23,993 nucleotides of DNA, taken from positions 1 to 23,993 of the forward strand of contig JAHECE010000009.1 in assembly GCA_024641895.1 (NCBI GenBank), written 5' to 3'. This DNA is from Actinomycetales bacterium. Its GTDB lineage: Bacteria; Actinomycetota; Actinomycetes; Actinomycetales; JAHECE01. The notes under the pieces are model-generated. The model saw only the letters and a list, made by a program, of their open reading frames with translations, had not been told where the DNA came from and made no database searches. Of this stretch, positions 20,616-23,993 are shown piece by piece (positions within the stretch are counted from its first letter, which is position 1; every line of letters starts with the position of its first letter). Made by a program: the position numbers and the translations under genes.

Positions 20616-23600
20616 CCTTGCCGGCTTCGGTGCGGGAGCTCGCTATGCCGAGCTGCACGCTCACTCCGCGTTCAGCTTCCTCGACGGGGCCAACCAGCCC
20701 GAGGAGCTTGCCGCCGAGGCCGCTCGGCTCGGCCTGTCTGCGCTGGCGATCACCGACCGCGACGGCCTGTACGGCGTCGTCAGGTTCGCGCAGGCAGCCC
20801 GTGCCCTCGGGCTGGCCAGCGTCTTCGGGGCCGAGCTCAGCCTCGACCAGCACGGCCGTGCGACAGGTGTCCCGGATCCCCGCGCCACACATCTGCTGGT
20901 TCTTGCGCGGGGTCCGGAGGGTTACCACCGGCTCTCCCGCGCCATCGCCGAGGCTCACCTCGCCACGGGCGTCAAGGGTGAGGCCGACTACGACCTGGAG
21001 TCGCTGGGGGCGACCGCGGGTGGGCAGTGGCTCGTGCTCACCGGCTGTCGCAAGGGAGCCGTGCGCGCGGCCCTGGAGACGGCCGGACCGGCAGCCGCCC
21101 GGCACGCCCTCGACCGGTTGACCGGCGTGTTCGGACGGGACAACGTGGCGGTCGAGATCACCGACAACGGGGGGCCGCTGGACTCCGCCCGTTGCGACGC
21201 CCTTGCGGAGCTCGCAGCAGGAGCAGACCTGCCGCTGGTCGCCACGGGGGGAGTGCACTGCGCCCGGCCGAGCGACCAGCCGCTCGCCGACGTCCTCGCC
21301 GCGGTGCGGTCGCGGTCCAGTCTCGAGGACATCGACGGGTGGCTGTCGCCCAGCTCCGCACACCTCCGTTCACCAGTGGAGATGCTTGCCCGGCATGCCC
21401 GTCATCCTCAGTCGGTCGCCACGGCGGCAGCGCTCGCCGAGGAGTGCGCCTTCGACCTCGCGCTCGTCGCCCCGGACCTGCCGCCGTGCCCGGTGCCCGA
21501 GGGGCACACCGAGGCCACCTGGCTTCGCGAGCTGGTACGTCGTGGCGCGCGGGACCGGTACGGCCCGCCGCAGGCCGAGCGGCAGAGCGGCGCCTACGCG
21601 ATGCTCGAGCACGAGCTCGACGTGATCATCGAGCTCGGTTTCCCGGGCTACTTCCTCATCGTCCACGAGATCGTGGACTTCTGCCGTGAGCGAGGAATCC
21701 TCTGTCAGGGCCGCGGCTCCGCCGCCAACTCTGCCGTCTGCTACGCCCTCGGCATCACTGCGGTCGACGCCGTCCGGCACAAGCTGCTCTTCGAACGATT
21801 CCTCTCCACGGGACGCTCGGGCCCCCCGGACATCGACGTCGACATCGAGTCCCGGCGCCGCGAGGAGGTCATCCAGTTCGTCTACTCACGTTACGGCCGG
21901 ATGCATGCCGCGCAGGTTGCCAACGTGATCTCCTACCGGCCGCGGTCGGCGGTCCGAGACGCCGCCAAGGCCCTCGGTTTCGACGTCGGGCAGCAGGACG
22001 CGTGGAGCAAGAGCATCGAACGGTGGGGATCGCTACGAGGGCCGGAGCCGGCCAGCCCCTGGTGGCGGCTCGAGCGCGCGCCCACTGTCGGGCCTGAGGG
22101 CCTGGCCGGCGCGCAACCGGTGCCCACCGCGGACCGGCACGACGTCGTCCCTGTGCGCCGCCCACCGTCGGCGAGCGACCTCGGCGACATCCCCGACGCA
22201 GTCCTCGACATCGCTGAGCGGATGCTCCGGCTCCCGCGACACCTCGGGATCCACTCAGGGGGCATGGTCCTGTGCGACCGTCCCGTGATCGAGGTGTGCC
22301 CCGTGGAGTGGGCCTCCATGCCAGGGCGCACGGTGCTTCAGTGGGACAAGGACGACTGCGCGGATGCCGGTCTGGTGAAGTTCGACCTCCTCGGCCTCGG
22401 GATGCTCACGGCTCTGCGGCTTGCCTTCGAGTCCATCGAGAAGGTCGAGGGTGTCCGACTTGGTCTGCACTCCATGCCCCAGGAAGACCCGACGGTCTAC
22501 GACCTGCTGTGCGCGGCCGACACCGTGGGCGTCTTCCAGGTCGAGTCGCGCGCTCAGATGGCGACCCTCCCGCGACTGCGCCCGCGGTGCTTCTACGACA
22601 TCGTCATCGAAGTCGCTCTCATCCGGCCGGGCCCCATCCAGGGCAACTCTGTGCACCCTTACATCGCCCGCGCCAACGGCCGTGAGAAGGTCACCTACCT
22701 CCACCCGCTCCTCGAGCCGGCGCTCGCCAAGACCCTCGGGGTGCCGCTGTTCCAGGAACAGCTCATGCAGATCGCGATCGACGTCGCCGGCTTTGCCCCC
22801 GCCGAGGCGGACCAGCTGCGCCGCGCCATGGGGTCCAAACGGTCGGTCGAGAAGATGGAAGCCCTCCACGGGCGGCTCTTGGCGGGGATGCGTGAACGAG
22901 GTGTGTCAGAGCCCGTCGCCGAGCAGATCTTCGACAAGCTCAAGGCGTTCGCGGACTTCGGCTTCCCCGAGTCCCACGCCTTCTCGTTCGCCTATCTCGT
23001 CTACGCCAGCGCGTGGCTCAAGGTGCACCACCCGGCCGCGTTCTACGCCGGGCTCCTCGCGGCTCAGCCCATGGGTTTCTACTCGCCGCAGTCCCTCGTC
23101 GCCGATGCCCGGCGGCACGGAGTGCAGGTCGAGCGAGCAGACCTCCTCGCCTCGCAGGTGCAGGCGAGCGTCGAGCGGAGGGCCCGGCGGGGCAGCGACG
23201 GTCTCGCAGTCCGTCTCGGGCTGGCCCCGATCAGGTCGATCGGGGAGACGACTGCCCAGCAGATCGTCGACGAGCGCGTCTCCGGCGGCTCGTTCGCGGA
23301 CCTTGCGGACCTGGCCCGCCGGGTCCGGCTCACGGCCGCCCAGCTCGAGGCGCTGGCCACGGCCGGGGCGATGAGCTGCTTCGGGCTCGAGCGCCGCGAG
23401 GCGCTCTGGGCCGCCGGCGCGGTCGCCGGCCACGGTCCCGAGACCCTCCCGGGAACCGCGGTCGGGCTCACGGCGCCCACCCTGCCGGGCATGGACGACC
23501 TCGAGACGTCGGTCGCGGACGTCTGGGCCACCGGGATCTCGCCGGACAGGTTCCCCACGGAGTTCGCTCGCCCGGACCTCGACGATGCCGGCGTCCGGTC

Positions 23601-23904
23601 CGTCGTCGACCTCGCCCGGGCGGAGACGGGTTGTCGGGTCGAAGTAGCCGGAGTGGTCACTCACCGGCAGCGACCCGGGACCGCCAACGGGGTCACGTTC
23701 CTCTCACTGGAGGACGAGACGGGCCTCCTCAACGTCATCTGCTCACCGGGGCTGTGGGCTCGGCACCGCCGCGTCGCGCGCACCAGCGCGGCGCTCGTTG
23801 CCAGAGGCACGATCGAGCGGGCCGACGGGGTCACCAATCTCATGGCCGACCGGCTGGAGCCGCTTCGGCTACGCGTACCGACCCGCTCGAGGGACTTCCA
23901 GTGA
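20608..23904 (+). CDS. dnaE2: Error-prone DNA polymerase III alpha subunit DnaE2
   Basis: The 1098-residue C-family polymerase has an N-terminal PHP domain starting YAELHAHSAFSFLDGA, with the metal-binding His-x-His intact. The palm contains GRGSAANSAVCYALGIT and the catalytic aspartates in PDIDVD (residues 407-412), with the third acidic residue in KFDLLGLGML. The fingers include FQVESRAQM, RPGPIQGN and FQEQLMQIA. A helix-hairpin-helix region follows, and the C-terminal OB domain (VEVAGVVTHRQRPGTANGVT, FLSLEDETGLLNVI) completes it. Length and order are typical of DnaE2. It carries out SOS-induced translesion synthesis with ImuB and ImuA'. The ATG at 20608 overlaps the imuB stop (ATGACTAG). 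This three-gene order is a common actinobacterial mutasome cassette, whereas in M. tuberculosis dnaE2 lies apart from imuA'-imuB. Confidence 0.95.
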   Translation: MTSLAGFGAGARYAELHAHSAFSFLDGANQPEELAAEAARLGLSALAITDRDGLYGVVRFAQAARALGLASVFGAELSLDQHGRATGVPDPRATHLLVLARGPEGYHRLSRAIAEAHLATGVKGEADYDLESLGATAGGQWLVLTGCRKGAVRAALETAGPAAARHALDRLTGVFGRDNVAVEITDNGGPLDSARCDALAELAAGADLPLVATGGVHCARPSDQPLADVLAAVRSRSSLEDIDGWLSPSSAHLRSPVEMLARHARHPQSVATAAALAEECAFDLALVAPDLPPCPVPEGHTEATWLRELVRRGARDRYGPPQAERQSGAYAMLEHELDVIIELGFPGYFLIVHEIVDFCRERGILCQGRGSAANSAVCYALGITAVDAVRHKLLFERFLSTGRSGPPDIDVDIESRRREEVIQFVYSRYGRMHAAQVANVISYRPRSAVRDAAKALGFDVGQQDAWSKSIERWGSLRGPEPASPWWRLERAPTVGPEGLAGAQPVPTADRHDVVPVRRPPSASDLGDIPDAVLDIAERMLRLPRHLGIHSGGMVLCDRPVIEVCPVEWASMPGRTVLQWDKDDCADAGLVKFDLLGLGMLTALRLAFESIEKVEGVRLGLHSMPQEDPTVYDLLCAADTVGVFQVESRAQMATLPRLRPRCFYDIVIEVALIRPGPIQGNSVHPYIARANGREKVTYLHPLLEPALAKTLGVPLFQEQLMQIAIDVAGFAPAEADQLRRAMGSKRSVEKMEALHGRLLAGMRERGVSEPVAEQIFDKLKAFADFGFPESHAFSFAYLVYASAWLKVHHPAAFYAGLLAAQPMGFYSPQSLVADARRHGVQVERADLLASQVQASVERRARRGSDGLAVRLGLAPIRSIGETTAQQIVDERVSGGSFADLADLARRVRLTAAQLEALATAGAMSCFGLERREALWAAGAVAGHGPETLPGTAVGLTAPTLPGMDDLETSVADVWATGISPDRFPTEFARPDLDDAGVRSVVDLARAETGCRVEVAGVVTHRQRPGTANGVTFLSLEDETGLLNVICSPGLWARHRRVARTSAALVARGTIERADGVTNLMADRLEPLRLRVPTRSRDFQ

Positions 23905-23940
23905 GTCCGCCCCAACGGCCCGCGCGCCACCGCGGTCGCG

Positions 23941-23993
23941 TCAGGCCTGGGGGTGTTCGCCCTTGGCGGCGTCGTCCTTGCGGACGACCTTGA
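23941..23993 (-). CDS. C-terminal end of an unidentified minus-strand gene
   Basis: Reading the reverse strand from the right edge gives KVVRKDDAAKGEHPQA and then TGA (complement of 23941-23943). The lysine- and acid-rich tail with strong GC3 looks like a real C-terminus convergent with dnaE2, 36 bp away. Sixteen residues are too few to name it. No strong terminator hairpin is visible in the gap 23905-23940. Confidence 0.45.
   Translation of the reverse strand, partial: KVVRKDDAAKGEHPQA

Noticed and set aside
1..23993. Mobile elements, CRISPR arrays, phage or toxin-antitoxin genes
   Set aside because: No transposase or integrase motif, no regularly spaced repeat and no terminal inverted repeats were seen. 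All strong genes are ordinary chromosomal families.

Overview
This window is high-GC DNA with GTG/ATG starts, tightly overlapping operons and many leaderless-looking promoters. It fits an actinobacterium, most likely of the Micrococcales (Cellulomonas/Sanguibacter-like; an inference from gene content and codon use, not a search). No rRNA, tRNA, CRISPR array, insertion sequence or phage gene was recognised. It reads as chromosomal backbone.

Left part (1-5072). The 5' end of glgC (minus) is divergent from glgA/glgM (plus), the classical actinobacterial glycogen / maltose-1-phosphate pair, with a perfect 12-bp palindrome between them. A strong hairpin separates glgA from a convergent gene of unknown function (252 aa). 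Divergent from that gene is a stand-alone ABC ATPase. Next comes an NfeD-like membrane protein followed by an SPFH/stomatin-like protein, a membrane-microdomain pair.

Middle (5174-14416). A TetR regulator, with an 18-bp operator-like palindrome over its promoter, is translationally coupled to two ABC exporter half-transporters. Their nucleotide-binding domains are complementary and asymmetric, as in heterodimeric multidrug exporters. A convergent APP1-type phosphatase gene (DUF2183) meets the operon stop codon to stop codon. Beyond it are a four-helix membrane protein of unknown function, a SpoU/TrmH-family RNA methyltransferase, a 68-aa two-helix membrane protein, about 700 bp without a convincing gene, and a small NERD-domain protein.

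Right part (14535-23993). A beta-phosphoglucomutase-like HAD protein overlaps a GH65 disaccharide phosphorylase by 4 bp. Together they would turn an alpha-glucoside plus phosphate into beta-glucose-1-phosphate and then glucose-6-phosphate. After a hairpin lies the SOS mutasome operon imuA'-imuB-dnaE2, preceded by a TTGACA promoter and a perfect actinobacterial LexA box. A few codons of a minus-strand gene enter at the right edge.

I did not find a clearly novel multi-gene system. The items most worth a second look are the unassigned membrane proteins, the non-coding stretch 13023-13720 with an operator-like palindrome, the NERD protein with an altered active-site position, the operator/hairpin elements, and the recurrent leaderless promoter architecture.
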